Part shown: piece after piece, positions 1 through 10,472 of the stretch
How the letters are laid out: each line of letters begins with the position of its first letter
How positions within the stretch are numbered: position 1 is the stretch's first letter
NCBI RefSeq assembly: GCF_027257845.1
Contig: NZ_JAPVOT010000016.1
Location: 22,986 to 86,985, forward strand
Reading direction: 5' to 3'
Source: Alteromonas sp. BMJM2
Lineage (GTDB): Bacteria > Pseudomonadota > Gammaproteobacteria > Enterobacterales > Alteromonadaceae
DNA: 64,000 nt
Notes under the pieces: generated by a model
What the model saw: the letters and a program-made list of their open reading frames with translations, nothing else
What the model was told of the DNA's origin: nothing
The model's database searches: none
Translations under genes and position numbers: made by a program

Positions 1-1
1 T

Positions 2-877
<876 letters not shown>

Positions 878-898
878 AAATGCAAGGACCCTACTTAA

Positions 899-1705
899 AT
901 GCATAGTAATATCGATACTTTATTTGCCAATATGTGGGAAGACTACGTAAAGATAACGCCGTCTGCGCACAAGATTCATACTCTGCTTGCCGGTGAAGAA
1001 AACAATAGCAATATTGTTAACGACCACGTTGCGTTTAGAACCTTTGCGTTAGATAAGACACGACTTGATAAGTTAGCAGCTCACTTCCTAGCACTGGGCT
1101 ATGAAGCAAAAGGCGACTACGACTTTGAAGCGAAAAAGCTAACGGCTAAACACTTTGAGCACCCAGACGATACCAAGCCTAAAGTGTTTATTAGCGAACT
1201 TCGCGTTGATGAACTGTCTGGCGACGTTCAAGCAATTATTAAAAAGCTAGTGGCACAAATGCCAAGTGATATTACTGATGCAGACAATTTCCTGTACTCG
1301 GGTAAGCACTGGGATGTGAGTAAAGCCGAATACGATACGCTCATCAATGAATCTGAATACGCTGCTTGGATGGCTGCGTGGGGCTTCAGAGCGAATCATT
1401 TCACGGTAAGTGTTAACCATTTGAGTCGCACTAATGAACTGAGTGATGTAAACACCCTTCTTAAAGAAGCAGGGTTTGTTTTAAATACATCCGGCGGCGA
1501 AATAAAAGGTGGCGCTGAGGTTTTCCTAGCCCAGTCATCGACAATGGCCGACCGTAGCGACGTTTCATTTAGCGAAGAAACGCTGTCTATTCCAAGCTGC
1601 TTTTATGAATTTGCTCAGCGCTACGACATGCCAAACGGCGAGCGCTATCAGGGTTTTGTTGCAGCCTCTGCAGACAAGATTTTTGAAAGTACTAACGCAA
1701 AGTAA
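899..1705 (+). CDS. DUF1338 family protein (2-oxoadipate dioxygenase/decarboxylase-like)
   Basis: A 268-residue protein of the DUF1338 family. The family's characterised member, HglS of Pseudomonas putida, is a non-haem Fe(II) enzyme that converts 2-oxoadipate to 2-hydroxyglutarate in lysine catabolism; that protein is much longer (about 450 residues), so the substrate here may differ. Candidate metal ligands are the His in DHVAFRTF (about residue 43), a His in ANHFTVSVNHL, and the Glu in SCFYEFAQRY. The gene starts 21 bases after astD with AAGGACC upstream, so it is probably the last gene of the ast operon. A role in amino-acid catabolism is inferred from that position. A hairpin terminator follows. 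Confidence 0.8.
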   Translation: MHSNIDTLFANMWEDYVKITPSAHKIHTLLAGEENNSNIVNDHVAFRTFALDKTRLDKLAAHFLALGYEAKGDYDFEAKKLTAKHFEHPDDTKPKVFISELRVDELSGDVQAIIKKLVAQMPSDITDADNFLYSGKHWDVSKAEYDTLINESEYAAWMAAWGFRANHFTVSVNHLSRTNELSDVNTLLKEAGFVLNTSGGEIKGGAEVFLAQSSTMADRSDVSFSEETLSIPSCFYEFAQRYDMPNGERYQGFVAASADKIFESTNAK

Positions 1706-1790
1706 GACGACTGTTTAGCCCTCTTTACTGCGTGTTTTGATGGCGCTTTTAGTCTTAATACGGTGAAGCCGTACTATAGAAAACGCGATA

Positions 1791-1833
1791 AAAAAAAGTC
1801 TTGGCGTCACAACATGTGACGCTGGGCTTTTTT
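1791..1833. terminator. Bidirectional intrinsic terminator
   Basis: An 8-bp perfect stem (GCGTCACA/TGTGACGC, loop ACA, 1804-1822) is flanked by an A-tract on the left and a T-tract on the right. It lies between the convergent DUF1338 and GGDEF-EAL genes and can end transcripts from both sides. Confidence 0.8.
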
Positions 1834-1926
1834 ATTGAGCCTGAGTTATTAATGCCTTTATTTACGATTCTCTATATAAACTTGGGTGTACATCACCGCT
1901 ATTCAAAGTTTTTATTCGCAAGACTA

Positions 1927-4086
1927 TCAATAGCGCTTAGAGCCTGAAGTATGGCGTGCTAGAAACTGGTCATACGGCATTGGCTTGTCGAAATAGAAAC
2001 CCTGCATAAGTTTCACGTCGGCCTGCTCCATAAAGGGCAAGTAAGTTTCCAGCTCTATACCTTCCACTACAACCTCAATTTCTAGGCTTCGAAGCATAGT
2101 CACTATACCGCTAAATAACGCATAAGCTTTGCTGTCTCGATGTACTCCACTCACTAAACTTCTATCGATTTTGACTACCTGAAACTGAAACATTCGCAAG
2201 TAACTTAATGACGAAAAACCGGTACCGAAATCATCCAATGAGAGCCGGAATCCAAGCTCTCGCAGTGTATTTAATGAACGTAATGCGGTTTTTTCATCCC
2301 TTACAAACACCGATTCAGTAAGCTCTAACTCAATGTACTCGGGAGAGACGTGACTTGTAAGGCAGATGTCTAACGCTTTCTCTGGAAACGTTTCATCGAG
2401 CATTTGGTTTGCACTAATGTTCACTGATAATGGAATAGCCTCGCCCTGCTGTGATTCCATTATTGAAATATAGTCACAGGCCGCTTCGATTGCTTGTAAG
2501 CCAATGGCGCTGTCAAGGTTATGCTCCTCGGCAATAGGTATGAATATGCCAGGCGATACCACTCCGTGTAGACCTGAAATCCAGCGGCACAGCACTTCCC
2601 CACCCTTTAAGTTGCCGTGAAGATCGTATTTCCCTTGTATATAAAAATCGAGCAAATGATTTTCTACCGCTTTACGCAGGTCGTTCACCATGCTTACCTG
2701 CTGCGTCATACTCTCGTAGAGGCCAGTTTCGTAGACAAACACGCGCCCTTTACCCAACTCTTTCGCTCTGTACATGGCGGCATCAGCGCATTGAATGAGG
2801 CTTTTTATTCCGTTACTGTGCTGTGGATATGCGGCAATACCGATACTTGAGGATAATCGCAACTCAGTGCCTTTGGCATAAATCACATCCTCTTCGATTT
2901 GCTCTATTAGCCTCTCACATTTTTCTTTGACGCTGCCAGAGGCTTCTTCTTTGAGCACCACTAGAAATTCATCACCACCCCATCGTCCAACCTCGCCAAT
3001 AGGTCCAAACATAGCGGTTAACAGTGCGGAAACTCGCTGAAGCTCCTCATCACCTTTATCATGACCTGCGGTGTCATTGATGGCTTTAAAGCCGTCTAAA
3101 TCAAGGAAAATAAGGAGAAAAGGCTCGCCGCTTGCTGCATACGATTCGATAGACTCGCGGAGCCAATTTCTGTTAGACAGGCCCGTTAAATCGTCATGCT
3201 GTGCTAACTGTTTCAATCGCGCTTCATTGCGCTTTTTGTCGCTAACATCACGTAGTGTAGCGATCAAATAAGAGGAGGTTTGCCGATATGCCTCGAACAC
3301 GGCTATAGAAATATCGACGACGCGTGTTTTACCAGAAAACGAATCTATCTTTGATTCAAAGCGCAGCTGCTTATCGCACATAAGCTGCTGTTCATTCACC
3401 TTAGCAGTTGCCAATAGCTCATTAAAGTTTTCGCCAATGCATTTTTCTTTTACCGGGGCCTCTAACAAGCGAATAAAGGCGTCGTTACATTCGGTGATGA
3501 CAAGGTCGGGAGTTAACACCAGCATAGGCTCTCGCGAGCTGGCAAATGCAGATGCCATTAAATCAAAGGATTGCTCTGCTTTACGCTGTTGAGTGATATC
3601 TTTGGTGGTGCCAACAATATTGAGCGCTTCACTAACACTTCCTCTTTTTAGCACCCGCCCTCGTAGCCGTATCCACTGATAATCAGCCTTGAAGAGTAAG
3701 CGAAACGATACCTCAATACGATCTCGGTTACCGTGTATCGCCATAGACCAATGAAACTGCAGGTTTTCAATATCATCTTCATGCACACGTGCCATTAGCT
3801 CTATGATAGTGCCAGACCACGTTGAGCTATTGCCACTATATAGCGAAAACGAACGGATCTCCATAATGTCGCCATCAGCTTGCCAACTCCAAAAAGATTC
3901 TTGGGAAGCCCATAACGCTAGCTCTAAGTCGACTTGAGACTGCTGACTTTCACGGAGCGCATCATATAGCTGCCGCGACTTTTTTGTAAGTAAGCCTTCA
4001 GCTTCTTTGCGTGCATTTCTTTCACGCTTTAAACGGCGCTCAAGTAACTCTATTTGCCTTTCACTGTCCGTGTAATTGTGCGGCAT
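1927..4086 (-). CDS. PAS-GGDEF-EAL cyclic-di-GMP enzyme, H-NOX partner
   Basis: A 719-residue protein that can make and/or break cyclic di-GMP. In order it has an N-terminal coiled coil (about 5-50), a PAS/PAC domain ending near VGTTKDITQQR, a second PAS-like segment, a GGDEF domain with intact GGDEF in RWGGDEFLVV, and an EAL domain. The EAL signature reads EVL (GEVLCRW), but NISANQ, ELTESVF and DDFGTGFSSL are kept, so phosphodiesterase activity is expected. No RxxD inhibitory site sits five residues before GGDEF. No transmembrane segment is seen, so it is probably cytosolic. The gene starts 8 bases after the upstream H-NOX gene. In Shewanella woodyi and Legionella, H-NOX proteins with bound NO control such enzymes (HaCE); the same control is inferred here. 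Confidence 0.9.
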   Translation of the reverse strand: MPHNYTDSERQIELLERRLKRERNARKEAEGLLTKKSRQLYDALRESQQSQVDLELALWASQESFWSWQADGDIMEIRSFSLYSGNSSTWSGTIIELMARVHEDDIENLQFHWSMAIHGNRDRIEVSFRLLFKADYQWIRLRGRVLKRGSVSEALNIVGTTKDITQQRKAEQSFDLMASAFASSREPMLVLTPDLVITECNDAFIRLLEAPVKEKCIGENFNELLATAKVNEQQLMCDKQLRFESKIDSFSGKTRVVDISIAVFEAYRQTSSYLIATLRDVSDKKRNEARLKQLAQHDDLTGLSNRNWLRESIESYAASGEPFLLIFLDLDGFKAINDTAGHDKGDEELQRVSALLTAMFGPIGEVGRWGGDEFLVVLKEEASGSVKEKCERLIEQIEEDVIYAKGTELRLSSSIGIAAYPQHSNGIKSLIQCADAAMYRAKELGKGRVFVYETGLYESMTQQVSMVNDLRKAVENHLLDFYIQGKYDLHGNLKGGEVLCRWISGLHGVVSPGIFIPIAEEHNLDSAIGLQAIEAACDYISIMESQQGEAIPLSVNISANQMLDETFPEKALDICLTSHVSPEYIELELTESVFVRDEKTALRSLNTLRELGFRLSLDDFGTGFSSLSYLRMFQFQVVKIDRSLVSGVHRDSKAYALFSGIVTMLRSLEIEVVVEGIELETYLPFMEQADVKLMQGFYFDKPMPYDQFLARHTSGSKRY

Positions 4087-4094
4087 AAATAAGC

Positions 4095-4634
4095 CTAGGC
4101 CACTACAGCTATGCTGAATTCGTAAGTATGGGGAGTACTCAGCTGGTGTGTCTCACGCTCTAATTTACAATTGAAGTAGTCGGCGGCACCATCCATAAGA
4201 CCTTCTGCAAGGGCAAATAAATTGCGTTCAGAGTAGTACTGTAATCGCATTGTCGTGTCGGTTCTCGACAACACCTTAAAGCGTGGTAAGTCTGCGTCAG
4301 GATAGAGCTTCTTAACCTGTACATGGATATCGTCGTCAAGGTGGCCCAGCATATCCAGCATATTATCGGTATTTGCTAGCACATCACCATGAGCGGCCCC
4401 TAATTTTCCAAAAAGAAAATAACCGAAATCATACAGCAGCTCGTTGGCAGATTTCCCGGTTTTTTCCACCAGCACACCCAACAGCCGCTCCATATCTTCA
4501 TAAGGGTAATAACCTACTGCTGTGTAGGCGCCCTCGTTTTCTAGCTCTGCTTCCACAATGACGTCATCGGCAAATTCTGGCGACACGTTTTCTTCTAACA
4601 TATCGATCAGCGACGTAAAAACAATACCCAACAT
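4095..4634 (-). CDS. H-NOX haem-based nitric oxide sensor
   Basis: A 179-residue single-domain H-NOX (HNOB) protein, the normal length for bacterial stand-alone members. The proximal haem ligand is His104 (in DDIHVQVKKLYP), the haem-bending Pro is at 117, and the propionate-binding YxSxR motif is Tyr133-Ser135-Arg137. It binds NO (and possibly O2) in the cytosol and passes the signal to a partner protein. The gene is the first of a two-gene unit with the PAS-GGDEF-EAL enzyme 8 bases downstream, which points to NO control of cyclic di-GMP. parC ends 60 bases upstream on the same strand, so a separate promoter or read-through from parC are both possible. Confidence 0.93.
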   Translation of the reverse strand: MLGIVFTSLIDMLEENVSPEFADDVIVEAELENEGAYTAVGYYPYEDMERLLGVLVEKTGKSANELLYDFGYFLFGKLGAAHGDVLANTDNMLDMLGHLDDDIHVQVKKLYPDADLPRFKVLSRTDTTMRLQYYSERNLFALAEGLMDGAADYFNCKLERETHQLSTPHTYEFSIAVVA

Positions 4635-4695
4635 ATACGGTTTCCTTCAATGCTCTAACGAAAGTGTAGTTCACACACATTGTTAACAACAAAAT

Positions 4696-6981
4696 TTATA
4701 ATAGGTTTTCGTCTTGATTATTCGTTTTTTCAATGACAACTTCTACACTATCCACACGTTGTAACCCCCTTGGGAGCTTATTCCCTCTTCGTCCTCTTTC
4801 ACCTTGGTAATGCGCTAAGTCTTCAGCAGACAAAGTCATATTTCGTTTACCGGCGGCCACTTTAATCGATGCACCTTCAGGCACAACGGTAAGCACTTTG
4901 ACGAACTCTTCTCTTGCCTGAGACTTCGCTGATGGAATGTTGATGAGCTTGTTGCCTTTGCCTTTGCCTAAACTAGGCAAATCACGTAGTGGGAACATTA
5001 ACATACGACCTTCATTAGAAATGCTTAAGCAAAGGTCTGTTTCAGGATCGCTTACCGGCATGGGAGTCATTACCTTCGCCGCCTTGGGTAACGACAGGTA
5101 AGCTTTACCAGCCTTATTCTTACTTACCATATCTTTGAACGTTCCCAAGAAGCCGTAGCCAGCGTCAGAGCCTACTAAGAATTTACTGTCATCTGAGGCC
5201 ATAATAACGTGTTCAAAAGACTCTCCCCCGACAATGCTAAATCGTCCGGTTAACGGCTCTCCCTGACTTCTTGCCGACGGTAGACCGTGAGCATCACAGG
5301 AAAAGGTTCGTCCTGATGAGTCCATGAATACCGCAGGTTGATTACTCTTACCCTCAGCACTACCGAGGTATCCATCTCCTGCTTTATAGCTTAGCCCTTC
5401 AGCATCGATATCATGGCCTTTAGCACAGCGAGCCCAACCTTTTTCTGACAATACCACTGTTACTGATTCGGCAGGTATTAGCTCTTTTTCAGACAATGCT
5501 TTTGCTTCGCCGCGCTCAATGATTGGCGAACGTCTATCGTCGCCATACTTTTCCGCATCGGCTAAGATTTCTTTTTTAATCAGTGTTTTTAAGCGTCGTT
5601 CAGAGCCTAATAAGGTTTGTAACTTATCTCTCTCTGCCGCGAGCTCTTCTTGCTCACCTTTAATTTTCACTTCTTCCAGCTTGGCAAGATGGCGAAGTTT
5701 AAGCTCTAAAATAGCTTCAGCTTGCGTATCGCTCAAACCAAAGCGCGATATCAATTCTGGTTTTGGCTTATCATAGGTGCGAATAATATCGATAACTTCA
5801 TCGATGTTTAAAAAGGCGATGAGTAAGCCTTCTAAGATATGCAGTCTGGCTAGCACTTTGTCTAATCGATACTGCAACCTACGGGTTACGGTATCTTTTC
5901 GATACTGTAGCCACTCTGCCAAAATCGTACGTAAATCTTTTACTTGAGGGCGTCCATCTAGCCCAATCATATTCAGGTTTACACGATAATTCTTTTCTAA
6001 ATCCGTGGTGGCAAAAAGATGCTGCATAAGCTGCAGTACATCAATGCGATTAGACCGAGGGGTAACCACTAAGCGCGTCGGGTTTTCATGGTCAGACTCA
6101 TCCCTCAAATCACTTACCATTGGCAGTTTTTTCGCCTGCATCTGCGACGCAATTTGTTCTAGAATCTTGGCGCCTGAAGCCTGATGAGGCAATGCTGTTA
6201 TGACGATATCACCATTTTCTTCGTGGTACACAGCACGCATTTTTATTGAACCGCGCCCCGTTTCATAGAGCTTACGAATATCCGCTTTCGGCGTGATCAC
6301 CTCTGCGTCTGTGGGATAGTCTGGCCCTTGAACATGCTCAAGCACATCGTTTAAATCTGCTTTACTGTTATCAAGCAGCATGGCGCAGGCTGTTGCTAGC
6401 TCTCTCACATTGTGAGGGGGAATGTCTGTTGCCATTCCTACTGCAATCCCCGTGACACCGTTAAGGAGTATGTGAGGAAGCCTCGCAGGCAGTGTACTAG
6501 GCTCATTCAACGTACCGTCGAAATTTGGAACCCAATCGACGGTGCCCTGGCCTAATTCATTTAATAGTACTTCAGCAAAACGAGACAGCTTAGCTTCGGT
6601 ATAACGCATAGCCGCGAATGATTTGGGGTCATCCGGTGCTCCCCAGTTTCCTTGTCCGTCTACCAACGGGTAGCGGTAAGAAAACGGCTGCGCCATCAAC
6701 ACCATAGCTTCGTAGCAAGCCGAATCACCGTGGGGATGGAACTTACCAAGTACGTCACCTACGGTTCTCGCAGACTTTTTGTACTTCGCGTTAGCGCTTA
6801 GTCCAAGATCTGACATTGCGTAAATAATACGCCGCTGAACAGGCTTTAAACCATCAGAAATATGAGGAAGCGCCCTATCCATAATTACATACATGGAATA
6901 GTTAAGATAAGCATCTTCCGCGAAACGCCTCATTGGGAGCTGTTCCACACCGTCGTTACTAATAATGATCTCGTCACTCAT
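4696..6981 (-). CDS. parC: DNA topoisomerase IV subunit A
   Basis: ParC cuts and rejoins DNA as part of the ParC2ParE2 enzyme that unlinks daughter chromosomes. The 761-residue protein is full length. The catalytic Tyr is residue 127 (FAAMRYTEA). The quinolone-resistance positions are wild type: Ser87 and Glu91 in [13 protein letters not shown] correspond to Ser80 and Glu84 of E. coli. The coiled-coil tower region (about 430-480) and the C-terminal beta-pinwheel follow. parE is not in the window. The gene lies upstream of the H-NOX unit on the same strand, and its start codon faces the divergent hybrid kinase about 260 bases away. Confidence 0.97.
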   Translation of the reverse strand: MSDEIIISNDGVEQLPMRRFAEDAYLNYSMYVIMDRALPHISDGLKPVQRRIIYAMSDLGLSANAKYKKSARTVGDVLGKFHPHGDSACYEAMVLMAQPFSYRYPLVDGQGNWGAPDDPKSFAAMRYTEAKLSRFAEVLLNELGQGTVDWVPNFDGTLNEPSTLPARLPHILLNGVTGIAVGMATDIPPHNVRELATACAMLLDNSKADLNDVLEHVQGPDYPTDAEVITPKADIRKLYETGRGSIKMRAVYHEENGDIVITALPHQASGAKILEQIASQMQAKKLPMVSDLRDESDHENPTRLVVTPRSNRIDVLQLMQHLFATTDLEKNYRVNLNMIGLDGRPQVKDLRTILAEWLQYRKDTVTRRLQYRLDKVLARLHILEGLLIAFLNIDEVIDIIRTYDKPKPELISRFGLSDTQAEAILELKLRHLAKLEEVKIKGEQEELAAERDKLQTLLGSERRLKTLIKKEILADAEKYGDDRRSPIIERGEAKALSEKELIPAESVTVVLSEKGWARCAKGHDIDAEGLSYKAGDGYLGSAEGKSNQPAVFMDSSGRTFSCDAHGLPSARSQGEPLTGRFSIVGGESFEHVIMASDDSKFLVGSDAGYGFLGTFKDMVSKNKAGKAYLSLPKAAKVMTPMPVSDPETDLCLSISNEGRMLMFPLRDLPSLGKGKGNKLINIPSAKSQAREEFVKVLTVVPEGASIKVAAGKRNMTLSAEDLAHYQGERGRRGNKLPRGLQRVDSVEVVIEKTNNQDENLL

Positions 6982-7244
6982 GATAATTTTTTCGTTTTGT
7001 TATTAATACCAATGCGCTTGTTTTTTGCGAGGTCGCTGTAAAAGTGAGATAGCACGCCTTTTTTGGGTAAGTACAAGAGCGTATTACTTCATTGTGGGGT
7101 AAACCGCTTGTCGGTGCAAATAATACGAATAAATGAAATGATAAAAAAGCTCGGGGCTTATCACTATTAGTTTTACTCGCGATCCTTTGTTATACAGAGA
7201 AAACAGTGGTTTAATATTATAAAATTAAAAACGAATATATAGTC

Positions 7245-10200
7245 ATGCCTTTTTTTCGCGCTTTGCTTTTGACTTTTTGTATTGTGAGCGTCGCCCTCGG
7301 TTGTTTATTCAGTTCTATTGCTCGTGCCCAGCATATTGAGCAGTTGTATGATGAGAATTCCACACACGAGCTCTCCGATTCATTGTACTATCTATACGAA
7401 ACTAACTATCAATTAAGCATTCGTGACATTGCCAGGCGTAAGAATGATTTTCTAGTGCACTCGGGCAAAAACCCTAATTTTGGATTTCAAGATAACGCGG
7501 TTTGGCTCCTTAAGTCGGTAACCAACGTATCTAATGAATCCGACTGGGTATTTTCTATTAATTTTAGCCAGTTGGATAAAGTTGATTTTTACCTTATCCA
7601 AGATGGCAACGTCATCGCGCAAAGCCATCAGGGCAAATTACAAAAAGAGCAGCGCTTTCGCATACCCACACTGTCCACTCGAATAGAATCAGCAAGCCCC
7701 GTCGACCTCTACATTCGAGTTGAAAGTCAGTCTTCCAGTATTATTGTCCCCTTGCGCGCCCAGTCAGCAGAAAAACACAGCCGTTATTTTCAGATTGATA
7801 GTCTGTTATGGGGTGTATTTTATGGCGGCTTATTAATTCTCGCTATTTACAACCTCGTTCTTTACTTCGCTGTTAGGGAGAAAAGTGTTTTAACCTACGT
7901 TGGCTATATCTTCACCGTTATTCTCTGGCAGGTAGTCTGGGGTGGGCACACGCATTTTATTTTTGCTCACGGCATTCCGGCGTGGTTAGTAGGGCATACT
8001 GAGCTTATTTTTGTTCTTATTGGCATTACCTCTGGCCTGTTTACCATTACGTTTTTAGAAAGCGAAAAACATGCACCAACCCTACATTCCATCTTACAGC
8101 TTATGCTGGTTACGCAAACTATAATTGGTATTGTCTGCTTTGCTAATCTTTTGCCGCCAATGTGGAAAAACAACTTGGTGTATGGTGTGGGGTTGGTTTC
8201 AATATTAAGTTATATATCTGCAGGCTTTGAGGCTTACTTCAACAGGTTTAAACCTGCTAGGTACTTTATTTTTGCTTGGGGGCTATTAGCTACTGGTGCC
8301 ACTATTGGTATGCTGAGTTTATTAGGCGTTGCGCCTGTGAACGAATTCACCACCTACTGTTTTCAAGTTGGAGTATTCCTAGAAGCAAGCTTGTTCTCCA
8401 TTGCATTGATGGAGAAAAGTCGTGGGCAGTTGGAATATGATGTAGAACAGGCTACCAACGACTTGCACAACAATATGGAGTTAATTGAAGAGCAAAACGT
8501 TCGTTTAGATATTGCTCGCAAAGACGCCATAAAAGCCAGCCATGTTAAATCTCAGTTTCTAGCCAATATGAGTCACGAGATAAGAACCCCGCTAAACTCC
8601 ATTTTAGGTTTTAGTAAAGAATTGAACAACGCATCGCTTCCCCCTGACCAGCAAGAGCAGGTAAGAATTGTCAATACTGCTGCTGATAGTTTGCTCACCA
8701 TTGTTAACGACGTGCTCGATTTTTCAAAAATAGAAGCCGGTAAGCTGAGTTTAAATAGCCAACCTTTTTCGCCAAATAAGCTATTTGAAGAAATGGTGGC
8801 AATTATGGCCAAGTCATCGCATAGCAAACGCATTGAGTTTGTTTTTGAACTCGCTCCTCTACCTGAAAAGCTGTTAGGTGATGTATTTAGAATTAAACAA
8901 ATACTGAATAACCTGCTCAGTAATGCCCTGAAATTTACATCAACAGGAAGTATTACCCTATCCGTTAGCGGCCGTTCACTCGACCACGGCATTCACGAAG
9001 TCAATATTGTGATTCGCGATACAGGTATTGGTATAAGCCGACAAGATCAGAAAAAATTATTTAGCGCATTTTCACAAGTGGACGATGCGTTAAATAGGAA
9101 CTATCAAGGCACGGGTCTTGGGCTTGTGATTAGTCGTGAATTAGTCAATATGATGGACGGCACGCTGACGCTGAAAAGCACTCCCGGGCAAGGGTCGATA
9201 TTTAACGTATCATTGCGGATGAATCAACTTAGCCAAAAATATGCACTGTCTTCCAATCCCGACTGGCAGGGTAAAAAAGTGGTTATTTTCGATCCTATTC
9301 CCTCAACACGCCAGGCCAGTGCGAAAATACTCAAACTGTTGGGTGCAGAAATTACCTGCGCCGAATCTATCGAGTACCTTAGTGGTCTGAAGGGACAATA
9401 TGATTACATCATGGCTACCGTACCTGTCAGTCATCTAGACTCAAGGCTTAATCATTTACGTCAGTTCGTCGAGTTTCCTGCTAAAAATAGAGTGCTTTGG
9501 TATTCGGGGCCGGACCCATTCATGAAATACCCCAACTTATACCAGCATTTCCACTGCCAAGTTCGCATGCCTATGACGATCACTAAGCTAGGCAGTTTAA
9601 TGAAAGAGCAAGTTATTTCAGCCGCTAATCCTTTGAAAGAAAAAATAGATACTTTACCGAAGGCGAGGTTGCTTGCAGTTGATGATATTGAAATGAATTT
9701 GAAACTTCTCCATACATGGCTTGACGACTCAGCTATTGAATTGACGACCACAATAAGCGGCCAAGATGCGGTCAATAAATGTCAAACCCAAGAGTTTGAC
9801 CTGATTTTGATGGATATTCAGATGCCGGGAATGGATGGTGTACACGCTACTCGTGAAATTCGTCAGTCGCCGATAAATATGGGGACACCGATTGTGGCCG
9901 TTACAGCTCATGCGTTAAAAGAGGAGCAGGAAAAGTTACTTGCATCTGGGATGGATGATTACCTATCTAAACCTATTGACGTTGAGTCGTTACTCACTCT
10001 AATCAAGTCGTGGTGTCATGACATAGAGCCAGGCGAGCTTACCTTCCCTTCGGTAGATTGGCAGTTGGCTTTAAAGCGTGCAAATCAAAACCAAGCCGCG
10101 GCAAAAGAGTTATTAAACGACTTCATTGCAATGCTGCCAGATACCCTACATGCCCTAGAGTCGCAAATGGAAAGGCTCGCATTTGACGAGCTTTCTGCTG

Positions 10201-10382
10201 AAGTGCATAAACTTCATGGAGCCTGCTGCTATACCGGTTTGCCACGGCTACAAAACCTAGCCAAAGAACTGGAAATAGCCCTTAAACTGAATCATACAGA
10301 TTTGGTAGAAGAGTTATTGCCGGCATTGGTTAAAGAGGCGCAAAAAATCATTGAGGAAAACAACGTTAACGCCTTGCATTAA
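7245..10382 (+). CDS. BarA/GacS-like hybrid histidine kinase with 7TMR-DISM sensor
   Basis: A 1045-residue membrane sensor kinase. It opens with a signal peptide (cleavage near ARAQ, about 29), a periplasmic 7TMR-DISM extracellular domain (about 35-175), and seven membrane helices (about 185-390). A short coiled coil leads to HisKA with phospho-acceptor His444 (MSHEIRTPLN), an HATPase domain (about 545-660), a degenerate receiver, a true receiver with Asp857 (LILMDIQMPGMDG), and an Hpt domain with His991 in HKLHGACCYTG. The C-terminal arrangement and the Hpt motif match BarA/GacS, which phosphorylates UvrY/GacA and so drives CsrB-type small RNAs. The sensor half is instead of the RetS/LadS type. 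The cognate regulator is not in the window, so the Gac assignment is inference. Confidence 0.88.
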   Translation: MPFFRALLLTFCIVSVALGCLFSSIARAQHIEQLYDENSTHELSDSLYYLYETNYQLSIRDIARRKNDFLVHSGKNPNFGFQDNAVWLLKSVTNVSNESDWVFSINFSQLDKVDFYLIQDGNVIAQSHQGKLQKEQRFRIPTLSTRIESASPVDLYIRVESQSSSIIVPLRAQSAEKHSRYFQIDSLLWGVFYGGLLILAIYNLVLYFAVREKSVLTYVGYIFTVILWQVVWGGHTHFIFAHGIPAWLVGHTELIFVLIGITSGLFTITFLESEKHAPTLHSILQLMLVTQTIIGIVCFANLLPPMWKNNLVYGVGLVSILSYISAGFEAYFNRFKPARYFIFAWGLLATGATIGMLSLLGVAPVNEFTTYCFQVGVFLEASLFSIALMEKSRGQLEYDVEQATNDLHNNMELIEEQNVRLDIARKDAIKASHVKSQFLANMSHEIRTPLNSILGFSKELNNASLPPDQQEQVRIVNTAADSLLTIVNDVLDFSKIEAGKLSLNSQPFSPNKLFEEMVAIMAKSSHSKRIEFVFELAPLPEKLLGDVFRIKQILNNLLSNALKFTSTGSITLSVSGRSLDHGIHEVNIVIRDTGIGISRQDQKKLFSAFSQVDDALNRNYQGTGLGLVISRELVNMMDGTLTLKSTPGQGSIFNVSLRMNQLSQKYALSSNPDWQGKKVVIFDPIPSTRQASAKILKLLGAEITCAESIEYLSGLKGQYDYIMATVPVSHLDSRLNHLRQFVEFPAKNRVLWYSGPDPFMKYPNLYQHFHCQVRMPMTITKLGSLMKEQVISAANPLKEKIDTLPKARLLAVDDIEMNLKLLHTWLDDSAIELTTTISGQDAVNKCQTQEFDLILMDIQMPGMDGVHATREIRQSPINMGTPIVAVTAHALKEEQEKLLASGMDDYLSKPIDVESLLTLIKSWCHDIEPGELTFPSVDWQLALKRANQNQAAAKELLNDFIAMLPDTLHALESQMERLAFDELSAEVHKLHGACCYTGLPRLQNLAKELEIALKLNHTDLVEELLPALVKEAQKIIEENNVNALH

Positions 10383-10428
10383 CCCTAGGGCGCTTTACCA
10401 AGTCAGAGACTTTTGCTTTTCTCTCTAG

Positions 10429-10472
10429 GAGCCTCAGCTCTTTTCAACGAGAGCCTCAGCTTTCTTCAACAG
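10429..10472. repeat. 22-bp imperfect tandem duplication over the DUF2982 stop codon
   Basis: Two adjacent 22-base copies begin with GAGCCTCAGCT (10429-10450 and 10451-10472) and differ at a few positions. The second copy contains the end of the DUF2982 reading frame (VEES then stop); the first repeats the same tail just outside the gene. Confidence 0.75.
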
